A DNA stretch of 64,000 nt from Nomia melanderi (lineage: Eukaryota > Arthropoda > Insecta > Hymenoptera > Halictidae): the NCBI RefSeq assembly GCF_051020985.1, contig NW_027475172.1:310001-374000 (forward strand), written 5' to 3'. This document shows, piece after piece, positions 1 to 12,200 of the stretch; positions within the stretch are counted from its first letter, which is position 1, and every line of letters begins with the position of its first letter. The notes beneath the pieces are model-generated. The model worked only from the letters and a program-made list of their open reading frames with translations. It had not been told where the DNA came from and did no database searches. The position numbers were made by a program, and so were the translations under genes.

Positions 1-2100
1 TTGGTATATTGCGCTATCTGTAATAGCACCCAAGATATCACCAGATATATATTGGATTTTTCCCTGACCCTGAGTGTCCGGCCCCATGAGACGGTTGTTT
101 TCTCGGCCCCTGGTGGTCCGACGTCGTTCCCGCGGCACAGTTGTATGCGCCAGGGCCTCCTGCAAATAATTCACTTTGGTTTATTGCGCTATCTCTAATA
201 GCACGCGAGATATCACCAGATATATATTGGCTTTTCCCCTGACCCTGAGTGTCCGGCCCCCTGAGACGGTGGTTTTCTCGGCCCCTGGTGGTCCGAGGTC
301 GTTCCCGCTGGCCAGATTCATGCCCCAGGGCCTCCTACAGACAATGGACTGTGATTTATTGCGCTATCTGTAATAGCACCCGAGATATCACCAGACATAT
401 ATTGGATTTTTCCATGACCCTGAGTGTCCGGCCCCATGAGACGGTGGTTTCCTCGGCCCCTGGTGGTGCGAGGTCGTTCCCGCTGCACAGATTCCTGCGC
501 CAGGGCCTCCTACAGACAATGCACTTTGATTTATTGCGCTACCTGTAATAGCACCCAAGATATCACCAGATATATATTGGATTTTTCCCTGTCCCTGAGT
601 GTCCGGCCCTATGAGACGGTGGTTTTCTCGGCCCCTTGTGGTCCGAGGTCGTTCCCGCTACACAGATGCATGCGCCAGGGCCTCCTGCAGATAATTCACT
701 TCGGTTTATTGCGCTATCTCTAATAGCACCCGAGATATCACCAGATATATATTGGATTTTCCCCTGACCCTGAGTGTCCGGCCCCATGAGACGGTGGTTT
801 TCTCGGCCCCTGGTGGTCCGAGGTTGTTCGAGCTGCACAGATTCATGCGCCAGGGCCTCCGACAGACAATGCACTTTGATTTATTGCGCTATCTGTAATA
901 GCACCCGAGATATCACCAGATATATATTGGATTTTTCCCTGACCCTGAGTCTCCGGCCCCATGAGACTGTGGTTTTCTCGGCCCCTGGTTGTCCGAGGTC
1001 GTTCCCGCTGACCAGATTCATGCGCCAGAGCCTCCTACAGACAATGCACTTTGATTTATTGCGCTATCTGTAATAGCACCCGAGATATCACCAGATATAT
1101 ATTGGATTTTCCCCTGACCCTGAGTGTCCGGGCCCATGAGACTGTGGTTTTCTCGGCCCCTGGTGGTCCGACGTCGTTCCCGCTGGCCAGATTCATGCGG
1201 CAGGGCCTCCTACAGACAATGCACTTTGATTTATTGCGCTATCTCCAATAGCACCCGAGATATCACCAGATATATATTGGATTTTTCCCTGACCCTGAGT
1301 CTCCGGCCCCATGAGACTGTGGTTTTCTCGGCCCCTGGTGGTCCGAGGTCGTTCCCGCTGCACAGATTCATTCGCCTGGGCCTCCTACAGACAATGCACT
1401 TTGATTTATTGCGCTATCTGTAATAGCACCCGAGATATCACCAGATATATATTGGATTTCTCCCTGACCCTGAGTGTCCGGCTCCATGAGACGGTTATTT
1501 TCTCGGCCCCTGGTGGTCCGAGGTCGTTCCCGCTGCCCAGATTCATGCGCTTGGGCCTCCTACAGACAATGCACTTTGGTTTTTTGCGCTATCTCTAATA
1601 GCACCCCAGATATCACCAGATATATATTGGATTTTTCCCTGACCCTGAGTGTCCGGCCCCATGTGTCGGTGGTTTTCTCGGCCCCTGTTGATCCGAGGTC
1701 GTTCCCGCTGCACAGATTCATTCGCAAGGGCCTCTTGCAGACAATGCACTTTGATTTATTGCGCTATCTGTAATAGCACCCGAGATATCACCAGATATAT
1801 ATTTGATTTTTCCCTGACCCTGAGTGTCCGGCCCCATGAGATGGTGGTTTTCTCGTCCCCTGGTGGTCCGAGGTCGTTCCAGCTGCACAGATGCATGCGG
1901 CAGGGCCTCCTGCAAATAATTCACTTTGGTTTATTGCGCTATCTCTAATAGCACCCGTGATTTCACCAGATATATATTTGATTTTTCCCTGACCCTGAGT
2001 GTCCGGCCCCATGAGACGGTGGTTTTCTCGGCCCCTGGTGGTCCGAGGTCGTTCCCGCTGCACAGATGCATGCGGCAGGGCCTCCTGCAGATAACTAACT
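1..2100 (+). repeat. Left block: 12 loosely ordered A-type monomers
   Basis: Twelve monomers in exact 175-bp register, starting at 1, 176, 351 and so on to 1926. Neighbouring monomers differ at many positions and I see no higher-order period inside the block. The last three (1576-2100) match 10,853-11,377 closely, including the markers tgttgatccg, the gatgcatgcggcag right arm and the altered box cccgtgatttcacc at about 1,956. The block therefore carries a fragment of the large HOR that dominates from 6.8 kb. The monomer at 1226 has ctccaatag instead of the usual double stop. The left edge of the window is not an array boundary. Confidence 0.9.
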
Positions 2101-3850
2101 TTGGTTTATTGCGCCATCTCTAATAGCACCCGAGATATCACCAGATATATATTGGATTTTTCCTTGACCCTGAGTGTCCGGCCCCATGAGACGGTGGTCT
2201 TCTCGGCCCCCGGTGGCCCGAGGTCGTTCCCGCTGCACAGATTCATGCGCCAGGGCCTCCTGCAGATAATTCACTTTGGTTTATTGCTCTATCTCTAATA
2301 GCACCCGAGATATCTCCAGATATATATTGGAGATTTCCCCGACCCTGAGTGTCCGGCCCCATGAGACGGTGGTTTTCTCGGACCCTGGTGATCCGAGGTC
2401 GTTCCCGCTGCACAGATTCATGCGCCAGGGCCTGCTGCAGATAATTCACTTTGGTTCATTGCGCTATCTCTAATAGCACCCCAGATATCACCAGATGTAT
2501 ATTGGATTTTTCCCTGACCCTGAGTGTCCGGCCCCATGTGTCGGTAGTTTTCTCGGCCCCTGTTGATCCGAGGTCGTTCCCGCTGCACAGATTCATTCGC
2601 AAGGGCCTCCTGCAGACAATGCACTTTGATTTATTGCGCTATCTGTAATAGCACCCGAGATATCACCAGATATATATTTGATTTTTCCCTGACCCTGAGT
2701 GTCCGGCCCCATGAGATGGTGGTTTTCTCGGCCCCTGGTGGTCCGAGGTCGTTCCCGCTGGCCAGATTCATGCGCCTGGGCCTCCTACAGACAATGCACT
2801 TTGGTTTATTGCGCTAACTCTAATAGCACCCGAGATATCACCAGATATATATTGGATTTTCCCCTGACCCTGAGTGTCCGGCCCCGTGAGTCGGTGGTTT
2901 TCTCGGCTCCTGGTGGTCCGAGGTCGTTCCCGCTGCCCGGATTCATGCGCCAGGACCTCCTACAGACAATGCACTTTGGTTTATTGCGCTATCTCTAATA
3001 GCACCCGAGATATCACCAGATATTTGCTGGATTTTTACATGACCTTGGGTGACGGATTCCGAATATCTGTAATTTTCTCGGCCACTGGTGGTCCGAGGTC
3101 GTTCCTGCGGCACAGATTCATTCGCCTGGGCCTCCTACAGACAATGCACTTTGGTTTATTGCGCTATCTGTAATAGCACCCGAGATATCACCAGATATAT
3201 ATTGGATTTTTCCCTGACCCTGAGTGTCCGGCTCCATGAGACGGTGATTTTCTCGTCCCCTGGTGGTCCGACGCCGTTCCCGCTGCCCAGATTCATGCGC
3301 CAGGGCCTCCTACAGACAATGCACTTTGGTTTATTGCGCTATCTGTAATAGCACCCGAGATATCACCAGTTATATATTGGATTTTCCCCTGTCCCTGAGT
3401 GTCCGGACCCATGAGACGGTGGTTTTCTCGGCCCCTGGTGGTCCGAGGTCGTTCCCGCTGGCCGGATTCATGCGCCTGGGCCTCCTACAGACAATGCACT
3501 TTGGTTTATTGCGCTAACTCTAATAGCACCCGAGATATCACCAGATATATATTGGATTTTCCCCTGACCCTGAGTGTCCGGCCCCGTGAGTCGGTGGTTT
3601 TCTCGGCTCCCGGTGGTCCGAGGTCGTTCCCGCTGCCCGGATTCATGCGCCAGGACCTCCTACAGACAATGCACTTTGGTTTATTGCGCTATCTGTAATA
3701 GCACCCGAGATATCACCAGATATATATTGGATTTTTCCCTGACCCTGAGTGTCCGGCTCCATGAGACGGTGATTTTCTCGGCCCCTGGTGGTCCGAGGTC
3801 CTTCCCGCTGCACAGATTCATTCGCCTGGGCCTCCTACAGACAATGCACT
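2101..3850 (+). repeat. Ten-monomer HOR (1,750 bp), copy 1
   Basis: Ten monomers starting at 2101, 2276, 2451, 2626, 2801, 2976, 3151, 3326, 3501 and 3676. The monomers differ clearly from each other, but each matches the one 1,750 bp downstream. By eye I found four substitutions against copy 2 (2187, 2217, 2817 and 2872), which implies about 99.8% identity if I missed none. Position 2 carries the unusual box gagatatctcc and ggagatttcccc. Position 6 (2976-3150) is a B-type monomer. High identity between HOR copies with high divergence inside a copy is the standard sign of recent multi-monomer duplication. Confidence 0.92.
2976..3150 (+). repeat. First B-type monomer (reference for the B subfamily)
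   Basis: Outer parts are standard, but the centre reads ttacatgaccttgggtg then acggattccgaatatctg then taattttctcgg, with the same length as in A. A hand alignment of 38 central positions gives about 20 matches, mostly on the left, so B is a diverged homologue rather than an insertion. Full B monomers start at 2976, 4726, 8053, 8578, 8926, 10503, 11553, 12078, 12426, 13301, 15051, 15926, 16451, 16799, 17674, 19424, 20299, 20824, 21172, 22047, 25022, 26072, 26597, 28174, 29224, 29749, 30097, 30972, 33074, 34124, 34649, 34997, 35872, 56174, 58544, 60254 and 62352. B halves also lie in the three fused pairs of zone E. Confidence 0.9.
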
Positions 3851-5600
3851 TTGGTTTATTGCGCCATCTCTAATAGCACCCGAGATATCACCAGATATAT
3901 ATTGGATTTTTCCTTGACCCTGAGTGTCCGGCCCCACGAGACGGTGGTCTTCTCGGCCCCCGGTGGTCCGAGGTCGTTCCCGCTGCACAGATTCATGCGC
4001 CAGGGCCTCCTGCAGATAATTCACTTTGGTTTATTGCTCTATCTCTAATAGCACCCGAGATATCTCCAGATATATATTGGAGATTTCCCCGACCCTGAGT
4101 GTCCGGCCCCATGAGACGGTGGTTTTCTCGGACCCTGGTGATCCGAGGTCGTTCCCGCTGCACAGATTCATGCGCCAGGGCCTGCTGCAGATAATTCACT
4201 TTGGTTCATTGCGCTATCTCTAATAGCACCCCAGATATCACCAGATGTATATTGGATTTTTCCCTGACCCTGAGTGTCCGGCCCCATGTGTCGGTAGTTT
4301 TCTCGGCCCCTGTTGATCCGAGGTCGTTCCCGCTGCACAGATTCATTCGCAAGGGCCTCCTGCAGACAATGCACTTTGATTTATTGCGCTATCTGTAATA
4401 GCACCCGAGATATCACCAGATATATATTTGATTTTTCCCTGACCCTGAGTGTCCGGCCCCATGAGATGGTGGTTTTCTCGGCCCCTGGTGGTCCGAGGTC
4501 GTTCCCGCTGGCCAGATTCATGCGCCTGGGCCTCCTACAGACAATGCACTTTGGTTTATTGCGCTATCTCTAATAGCACCCGAGATATCACCAGATATAT
4601 ATTGGATTTTCCCCTGACCCTAAGTGTCCGGCCCCGTGAGTCGGTGGTTTTCTCGGCTCCTGGTGGTCCGAGGTCGTTCCCGCTGCCCGGATTCATGCGC
4701 CAGGACCTCCTACAGACAATGCACTTTGGTTTATTGCGCTATCTCTAATAGCACCCGAGATATCACCAGATATTTGCTGGATTTTTACATGACCTTGGGT
4801 GACGGATTCCGAATATCTGTAATTTTCTCGGCCACTGGTGGTCCGAGGTCGTTCCTGCGGCACAGATTCATTCGCCTGGGCCTCCTACAGACAATGCACT
4901 TTGGTTTATTGCGCTATCTGTAATAGCACCCGAGATATCACCAGATATATATTGGATTTTTCCCTGACCCTGAGTGTCCGGCTCCATGAGACGGTGATTT
5001 TCTCGTCCCCTGGTGGTCCGACGCCGTTCCCGCTGCCCAGATTCATGCGCCAGGGCCTCCTACAGACAATGCACTTTGGTTTATTGCGCTATCTGTAATA
5101 GCACCCGAGATATCACCAGTTATATATTGGATTTTCCCCTGTCCCTGAGTGTCCGGACCCATGAGACGGTGGTTTTCTCGGCCCCTGGTGGTCCGAGGTC
5201 GTTCCCGCTGGCCGGATTCATGCGCCTGGGCCTCCTACAGACAATGCACTTTGGTTTATTGCGCTAACTCTAATAGCACCCGAGATATCACCAGATATAT
5301 ATTGGATTTTCCCCTGACCCTGAGTGTCCGGCCCCGTGAGTCGGTGGTTTTCTCGGCTCCCGGTGGTCCGAGGTCGTTCCCGCTGCCCGGATTCATGCGC
5401 CAGGACCTCCTACAGACAATGCACTTTGGTTTATTGCGCTATCTGTAATAGCACCCGAGATATCACCAGATATATATTGGATTTTTCCCTGACCCTGAGT
5501 GTCCGGCTCCATGAGACGGTGATTTTCTCGGCCCCTGGTGGTCCGAGGTCCTTCCCGCTGCACAGATTCATTCGCCTGGGCCTCCTACAGACAATGCACT
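3851..5600 (+). repeat. Ten-monomer HOR (1,750 bp), copy 2
   Basis: Direct tandem copy of 2101-3850 in the same order, including the B-type monomer at position 6 (4726-4900). Compared with copy 1 it has cacgag rather than catgag at 3937, a restored gctatctc at 4567, and ccctaagtg at 4622. No insertion or deletion separates the two copies. Confidence 0.92.
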
Positions 5601-6827
5601 TTGGTTTATTGCGCCATCTCTAATAGCACCCGAGATATCACCAGATATATATTGGATTTTTCCTTGACCCTGAGTGTCCGGCCCCACGAGACGGTGGTCT
5701 TCTCGGCCCCCGGTGGTCCGAGGTCGTTCCCGCTGCACAGATTCATGCGCCAGGGCCTCCTGCAGATAATTCACTTTGGTTTATTGCGCTATCTCTAATA
5801 ACACCTGAGATATCACCAGATATATATTGGATTTTCCCCTGACCCTGAATGTCCGGCCCCATGAGACGGTGATTTTCTCGGCCCCTGGTGGTCCGAGGTC
5901 GTTCCCGCTGCCCAGATTCATTCGCCTGGGCGTCGTACAGACAATGCACTTTGGTTTATTGCGCTATCTCTAATAGCACCCGAGATATCACCAGATATAT
6001 ATTGGATTTTTCCCTGACCCTGAGTGTCCGACTCCATGAGACGGTGATTTTCTCAGCCCCTGGTGGTCCGAGGTCCTTCCCGCTGCACAGATTCATTCGC
6101 CTGGGCCTCCTACAGACAATGCACTTTGATTTATTGCGCTATCTGTAATAGCACCCGAGATATCACCAGATATATATTTGATTTTTCCCTGACCCTGAGT
6201 GTCCGGCCCCATGAGATGGTGGTTTTCTCGGCCCCTGGTGGTCCGAGGTCGTTCCCGCTGGCCAGATTCATGCGCCTGGGCCTCCTACAGACAATGCACT
6301 TTGGTTTATTGCGCTAACTCTAATAGCACCCGAGATATCACCAGATATATATTGGATTTTCCCCTGACCCTCTGTGTGTCCGGCCCCGTGAGTCGGTGGT
6401 TTTCTCGGCCCCTGGTGGTCCGAGGTCGTTCCCGCTGCACAGATTCATGCGCCAGGGCCTCCTGCAGATAATTCACTTTGGTTTATTGCGCCATCTCTAA
6501 TAACACCTGAGATATCACCAGATATATATTGGATTTTCCCCTGACCCTGAATGTCCGGCCCTATGAGACGGTGATTTTCTCGGCTCCTGGTGGTCCGAGA
6601 TCGTTCCCGCTGCCCAGATTCATTCGCCTGGGCGTCGTACAGACAATGCACTTTGATTTATTGCGCTATCTGTAATAGCACCCGAGATATCACCAGATAT
6701 TTATTGGATTTTTCCCCGACCCTGAGTGTCCGGCCCCATGAGACGGTGGTTTTCTCGAACCCTGGTGATCCGAGGTCGTTCCCGCTGCACAGATTCATGC
6801 GCCAGGGCCTGCTGCAGATAATTCACT
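5601..6827 (+). repeat. Patchy third copy of the ten-monomer HOR and junction to the large HOR
   Basis: The monomer at 5601 repeats HOR position 1 up to about 5787. Positions 2 and 3 (5776 and 5951) are then replaced by other monomers. The monomers at 6126 and 6301 again match positions 4 and 5 (2626/4376 and 2801/4551) in the correct register. Order is lost after that. The 6301 monomer is 177 bp long because of a 2-bp gain in ccctctgtgtgtccgg, which is shared only with 31,322. The stretch 6126-6652 reappears in part at 31,211-31,673, about 25 kb away. The block looks like a HOR copy patched by gene conversion; that mechanism is inference. Confidence 0.8.
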
Positions 6828-9275
6828 TTGGCTTAGTGCGCTATCTCTAATAGCACCCGAGATATCACCAGATATATATTGGATTTTTCCCTGACCCTGA
6901 GTGTCCGGCCCCATGTGTCGGTGGTTTTCTCGGCCCCTGTTGATCCGAGGTCGTTCCGGCTGCACAGATTCATTCGCAAGGGCCTCCTGCAGACAATGCA
7001 CTTTGATTTATTGCGCTATCTGTAATAGCACCCGAGATATCACCAGATATATATTTGATTTTTCCCTGACCCTGAGTGTCCGGCCCAATGAGATGGTGGT
7101 TTTCTCGTCCCCTGGTGGTCCGAGGTCGTTCCCGCTGCACAGATTCATGCGCCAGGGCCTCCTGCAGATAATTCACTTTGGTTTATTGCGCTATCTCTAA
7201 TAGCACTCGAGATATCACCAGATATATGTTAGATTTTTCCCTGACCCTGAGTGTCCGGCTCCATGAGACGGTGATTTTCTCGTCCCCTGGTGGTCCGACG
7301 TCGTTCCCGCTGCCCAGATTCATGCGCCAGGGCCTCCTACAGACAATGCACTTTGGTTTATTGCGCTATCTGTAATAGCACCCGAGATATCACCAGATAT
7401 ATATTGGATTTTCCCCTGACCCTGAGTGTCCGGACCCATGAGACGGTGGTTTTCTCGGCCCCTGGTGGTCCGAGGTCGTTCCCGCTGGCCAGATTCATGC
7501 GCCTGGGCCTCCTACAGACAATGCACTTTGGTTTATTGCGCTAACTCTATTAGCACCCGAGATATCACCAGATATACATTGGATTTTTCCCTGTCCCTGA
7601 GTGTCCGGCTCCATGAGACGGTGATTTTCTCGTCCCCTGGTGGTCCGACGTCGTTCCCGCTGCCCAGATTCATGCGCCAGGGCCTCCTACAGACAATGCA
7701 CTTTGGTTTATTGCGCTATCTGTAATAGCACCCGAGATATCACCAGATATATATTGGATTTTCCCCTGACCCTGAGTGTCCGGACCCATGAGACGGTGGT
7801 TTTCTCGGCCCCTGGTGGTCCGAGGTCGTTCCCGCTGGCCAGATTCATGCGCCTGGGCCTCCTACAGACAATGCACTTTGGTTTATTGCGCTAACTCTAT
7901 TAGCACCCGAGATATCACCAGATATACATTGGATTTTCCCCTGACCCTTAGTGTCCGGCCCCGTGAGTCGGTGGTTTTCTCGGCCCCTGGTGGTCCGAGG
8001 TCGTTCCCGCTGCCCGGAATCATGCGCCAGGGCCTCCTACAGACAATGCACTTTGGTTTATTGCGCTATCTCTAATAGCACCCGAGATATCACCAGATAT
8101 TTGCTGGATTTTTACATGACCTTGGGTGACGGATTCCGAATATCTGTAATTTTCTCGGCCACTGGTGGTCCGAGGTCGTTCCTGCGGCACAGATTCATTC
8201 GCAAGGGCCTCCTACAGACAATGCACTTTGGTTTATTGCGCTATCTGTAATAGCACCCGAGCTATCACCAGATATATATTGGATTTTTCCCTGACCCTGA
8301 GTGCCCGGCCCCATGCGTCGGTGGTTTTCTCGGCCCCTGGTGGTCAGAGATCGATCTCTCTGCACAGATTCATGCGCTAGGGCCTCCTGCAGACAATGCA
8401 CTTTGATTTATTGCGCTATCTGTAATAGCACCCGAGATATCACCAGATATATATTGGATTTTTCCCTGACCCTGAGTGTCCGGTCCCATGAGACGGTGGT
8501 TTTCTCGACCCCTGGTGGTCCGAGGTCGTTGCCTCTGCACAGATTCATGCGCCAGGGCCTCCTGCAGACAATTCACTTCGGTTTATTGCGGTATCTGTAA
8601 TAGAACCGGAGATATCACCAGATATATGCTGGTTTTTTACATGACCTTGGGTGACGGATTCCGAATATCTGTAATTTCCTCGGCCCCTGGTGGTCCGACG
8701 TAGTTCCTGCTGCACACATTCATGCGCCAGGGCCTCCAGCAGACAATGCACTTTGATTTATTGCGCTATCTGTAGTAGCACCCGACATATCACCAGATAT
8801 ATATTGCATTTTTCCCGGACCCTGAGTGTCCGGCCCATGAGACTGTGGGTTTCTCGGCACCTGGTGGTCCTAGGTCGATCCCTCTGCACAGATACATGCG
8901 CCAGGGCCCCTGCAGATAATTCGCTTTGTTTCATTGCGCTATCTGTAATAGCACCCGAGATATCACCAGATATATGCTGGATTTTTACATGAGCATGGGT
9001 GACGGATTCCGAATATCTGTAATTTTCTCGGCCCCTGGTGGTTCGAAGTAGTTCCTGCTGCACAGATTCATTCGCCAGTGCCTCCTACAGACAATGCACT
9101 TTGATTTATTGCGCTATCTGTAATAGCACCCGAGATATCACCAGATATATATTGGATTTTTCCGTGACCCTTAATGTCCGGCCCCATGTGACGGTGGTTT
9201 TCTCGGCCTGTGGTGGTCCGAGGTCGTTCCCGCTGCACAGATTCATGCGCCAGGGCCTCCTACAGATAATTCACT
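6828..9275 (+). repeat. Large HOR copy U0, shortened to 14 monomers
   Basis: The copy is 2,448 bp. Monomers 6828-8227 follow the order of U1 9276-10,677; the sequence then jumps to the equivalent of U1 11,728 and runs to the equivalent of 12,775. Two blocks of six monomers present in U1 are missing. The first loss lies between two B-type monomers (equivalents of 10,503 and 11,553): the monomer at 8053 keeps the left marker gatatttgctgg and is followed by the gagctatcacc monomer. The monomer at 8753 is 173 bp long through two single-base losses that recur in U1, U2, U3, U5 and U6. At 7528 it has ctgtccctgag, a variant shared with U4 (24,497) but not U1. Confidence 0.87.
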
Positions 9276-12200
9276 TTGGCTTATTGCGCTATCTCTAATA
9301 GCACCCGAGATATCACCAGATATATATTGGATTTTTCCCTGACCCTGAGTGTCCGGTCCCATGTGTCGGTGGTTTTCTCGGCCCCTGTTGATCCGAGGTC
9401 GTTCCGGCTGCACAGATTCATTCGCAAGGGCCTCCTGCAGACAATGCACTTTGATTTATTGCGCTATCTGTAATAGCACCCGAGATATCACCAGATATAT
9501 ATTTGATTTTTCCCTGACCCTGAGTGTCCGGCCCAATGAGATGGTGGTTTTCTCGTCCCCTGGTGGTCCGAGGTCGTTCCCGCTGCACAGATTCATGCGC
9601 CAGGGCCTCCTGCAGATAATTCACTTTGGTTTATTGCGCTATCTCTAATAGCACTCGAGATATCACCAGATATATGTTAGATTTTTCCCTGACCCTGAGT
9701 GTCCGGCTCCATGAGACGGTGATTTTCTCGTCCCCTGGTGGTCCGACGTCGTTCCCGCTGCCCAGATTCATGCGCCAGGGCCTCCTACAGACAATGCACT
9801 TTGGTTTATTGCGCTATCTGTAATAGCACCCGAGATATCACCAGATATATATTGGATTTTCCCCTGACCCTGAGTGTCCGGACCCATGAGACGGTGGTTT
9901 TCTCGGCCCCTGGTGGTCCGAGGTCGTTCCCGCTGGCCAGATTCATGCGCCTGGGCCTCCTACAGACAATGCACTTTGGTTTATTGCGCTAACTCTATTA
10001 GCACCCGAGATATCACCAGATATACATTGGATTTTTCCCTGACCCTGAGTGTCCGGCTCCATGAGACGGTGATTTTCTCGTCCCCTGGTGGTCCGACGTC
10101 GTTCCCGCTGCCCAGATTCATGCGCCAGGGCCTCCTACAGACAATGCACTTTGGTTTATTGCGCTATCTGTAATAGCACCCGAGATATCACCAGATATAT
10201 ATATTGGATTTTCCCCTGACCCTGAGTGTCCGGACCCATGAGACGGTGGTTTTCTCGGCCCCTGGTGGTCCGAGGTCGTTCCCGCTGGCCAGATTCATGC
10301 GCCTGGGCCTCCTACAGACAATGCACTTTGGCTTATTGCGCTAACTCTATTAGCACCCGAGATATCACCAGATATACATTGGATTTTCCCCTGACCCTTA
10401 GTGTCCGGCCCCGTGAGTCGGTGGTTTTCTCGGCCCCTGGTGGTCCGAGGTCGTTCCCGCTGCCCGGAATCATGCGCCAGGGCCTCCTACAGACAATGCA
10501 CTTTGGTTTATTGCGCTATCTCTAATAGCACCCGAGATATCACCAGATATTTGCTGGATTTTTACATGACCTTGGGTGACGGATTCCGAATATCTGTAAT
10601 TTTCTCGGCCACTGGTGGTCCGAGGTCGTTCCTGCGGCACAGATTCATTCGCAAGGGCCTCCTACAGACAATGCACTTTGGTTTATTGCGCTATCTGTAA
10701 TAGCACCCGAGATATCACCAGGTATATATTGGATTTTTCCCCGACCCTGAGTGTCCGGCCCCATGAGACGGTGGTTTTCTCGGACCCTGGTGATCCGAGG
10801 TCGTTCCCGCTGCACAGATTCATGCGCCAGGGCCTGCTGCAGATAATTCACTTTGGTTTATTGCGCTATCTCTAATAGCACCCCAGATATCACCAGATAT
10901 ATATTGGATTTTTCCCTGACCCTGAGTGTCCGGCCCCATGTGTCGGTGGTTTTCTCGGCCCCTGTTGATCCGAGGTCGTTCCCGCTGCACAGATTCATTC
11001 GCAAGGGCCTCTTGCAGACAATGCAATTTGATTTATTGCGCTATCTGTAATAGCACCCGAGATATCACCAGATATATATTTGATTTTTCCCTGACCCTGA
11101 GTGTCCGGCCCCATGAGATGGTGGTTTTCTCGTCCCCTGGTGGTCCGAGGTCGTTCCCGCTGCACAGATGCATGCGGCAGGGCCTCCTGCAAATAATTCA
11201 CTTTGGTTTATTGCGCTATCTCTAATAGCACCCGTGATTTCACCAGATATATATTTGATTTTTCCCTGACCCTGAGTGTCCGGCCCCATGAGACGGTGGT
11301 TTTCTCGGCCCCTGGTGGTCCGAGGTCGTTCCCGCTGCACAGATGCATGCGGCAGGGCCTCCTGCAGATAACTAACTTTGGTTTATTGCGCCATCTCTAA
11401 TAGCACCCGAGATATCACCAGATATATATTGGATTTTTCCCTGACCCTGAGTGTCCGGCTCCATGAGACGGTGATTTTCTCGGTCCCTGGTGGTCCGAGG
11501 TCGTTCCCGCTGCCCAGATTCATGCGACAGGGCCTCCTACAGACAATGCACTTTGGGTTATTAGGCTATCTGTAATAGCACCCGAGATATCACCAGATAT
11601 ATGCTGGATTTTTACATGACCTTGGGTGACGGATTCCGAATATCTGTAATTTTCTCGGCCACTGGTGGTCCGAGGTCGTTCCTGCGGCACAGATTCATTC
11701 GCAAGGGCCTCCTACAGACAATGCACTTTGGTTTATTGCGCTATCTGTAATAGCACCCGAGCTATCACCAGATATATATTGGATTTTTCCCTGACCCTGA
11801 GTGCCCGGCCCCATGCGTCGGTGGTTTTCTCGGCCCCTGGTGGTCAGAGATCGATCTCTCTGCACAGATTCATGTGCTAGGGCCTCCTGCAGACAATGCA
11901 CTTTGATTTATTGCGCTATCTGTAATAGCACCCGAGATATCACCAGATATATATTGGATTTTTCCCTGACCCTGAGTGTCCGGTCCCATGAGACGGTGGT
12001 TTTCTCGACCCCTGGTGGTCCGAGGTCGTTGCCTCTGCACAGATTCATGCGCCAGGGCCTCCTGCAGACAATTCACTTCGGTTTATTGCGGTATCTGTAA
12101 TAGAACCGGAGATATCACCAGATATATGCTGGTTTTTTACATGACCTTGGGTGACGGATTCCGAATATCTGTAATTTCCTCGGCCCCTGGTGGTCCGACG

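Noticed and set aside
35..60. Palindrome at ccagatatatattgg
   Set aside because: Only the outer three bases pair; the inner positions mismatch, so it is an AT run with short complementary ends, not a real dyad.
132..175. Internal sub-repeat within the monomer (acaga...atgc twice, about 25 bp apart)
   Set aside because: The two segments match over only a few bases with a gap, and the rest of the monomer shows no such period. Chance similarity is as likely as an ancient shorter unit.
6360..6380. Inversion or array break at the 177-bp monomers
   Set aside because: The flanks continue in the same orientation with normal monomers; the change is a 2-bp gain.
8640..8700. B-type centre as a transposon or foreign insertion
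   Set aside because: It has the same length as the A centre, aligns with about half the bases identical, and has no target duplication or terminal repeats, so it is a diverged homologue.
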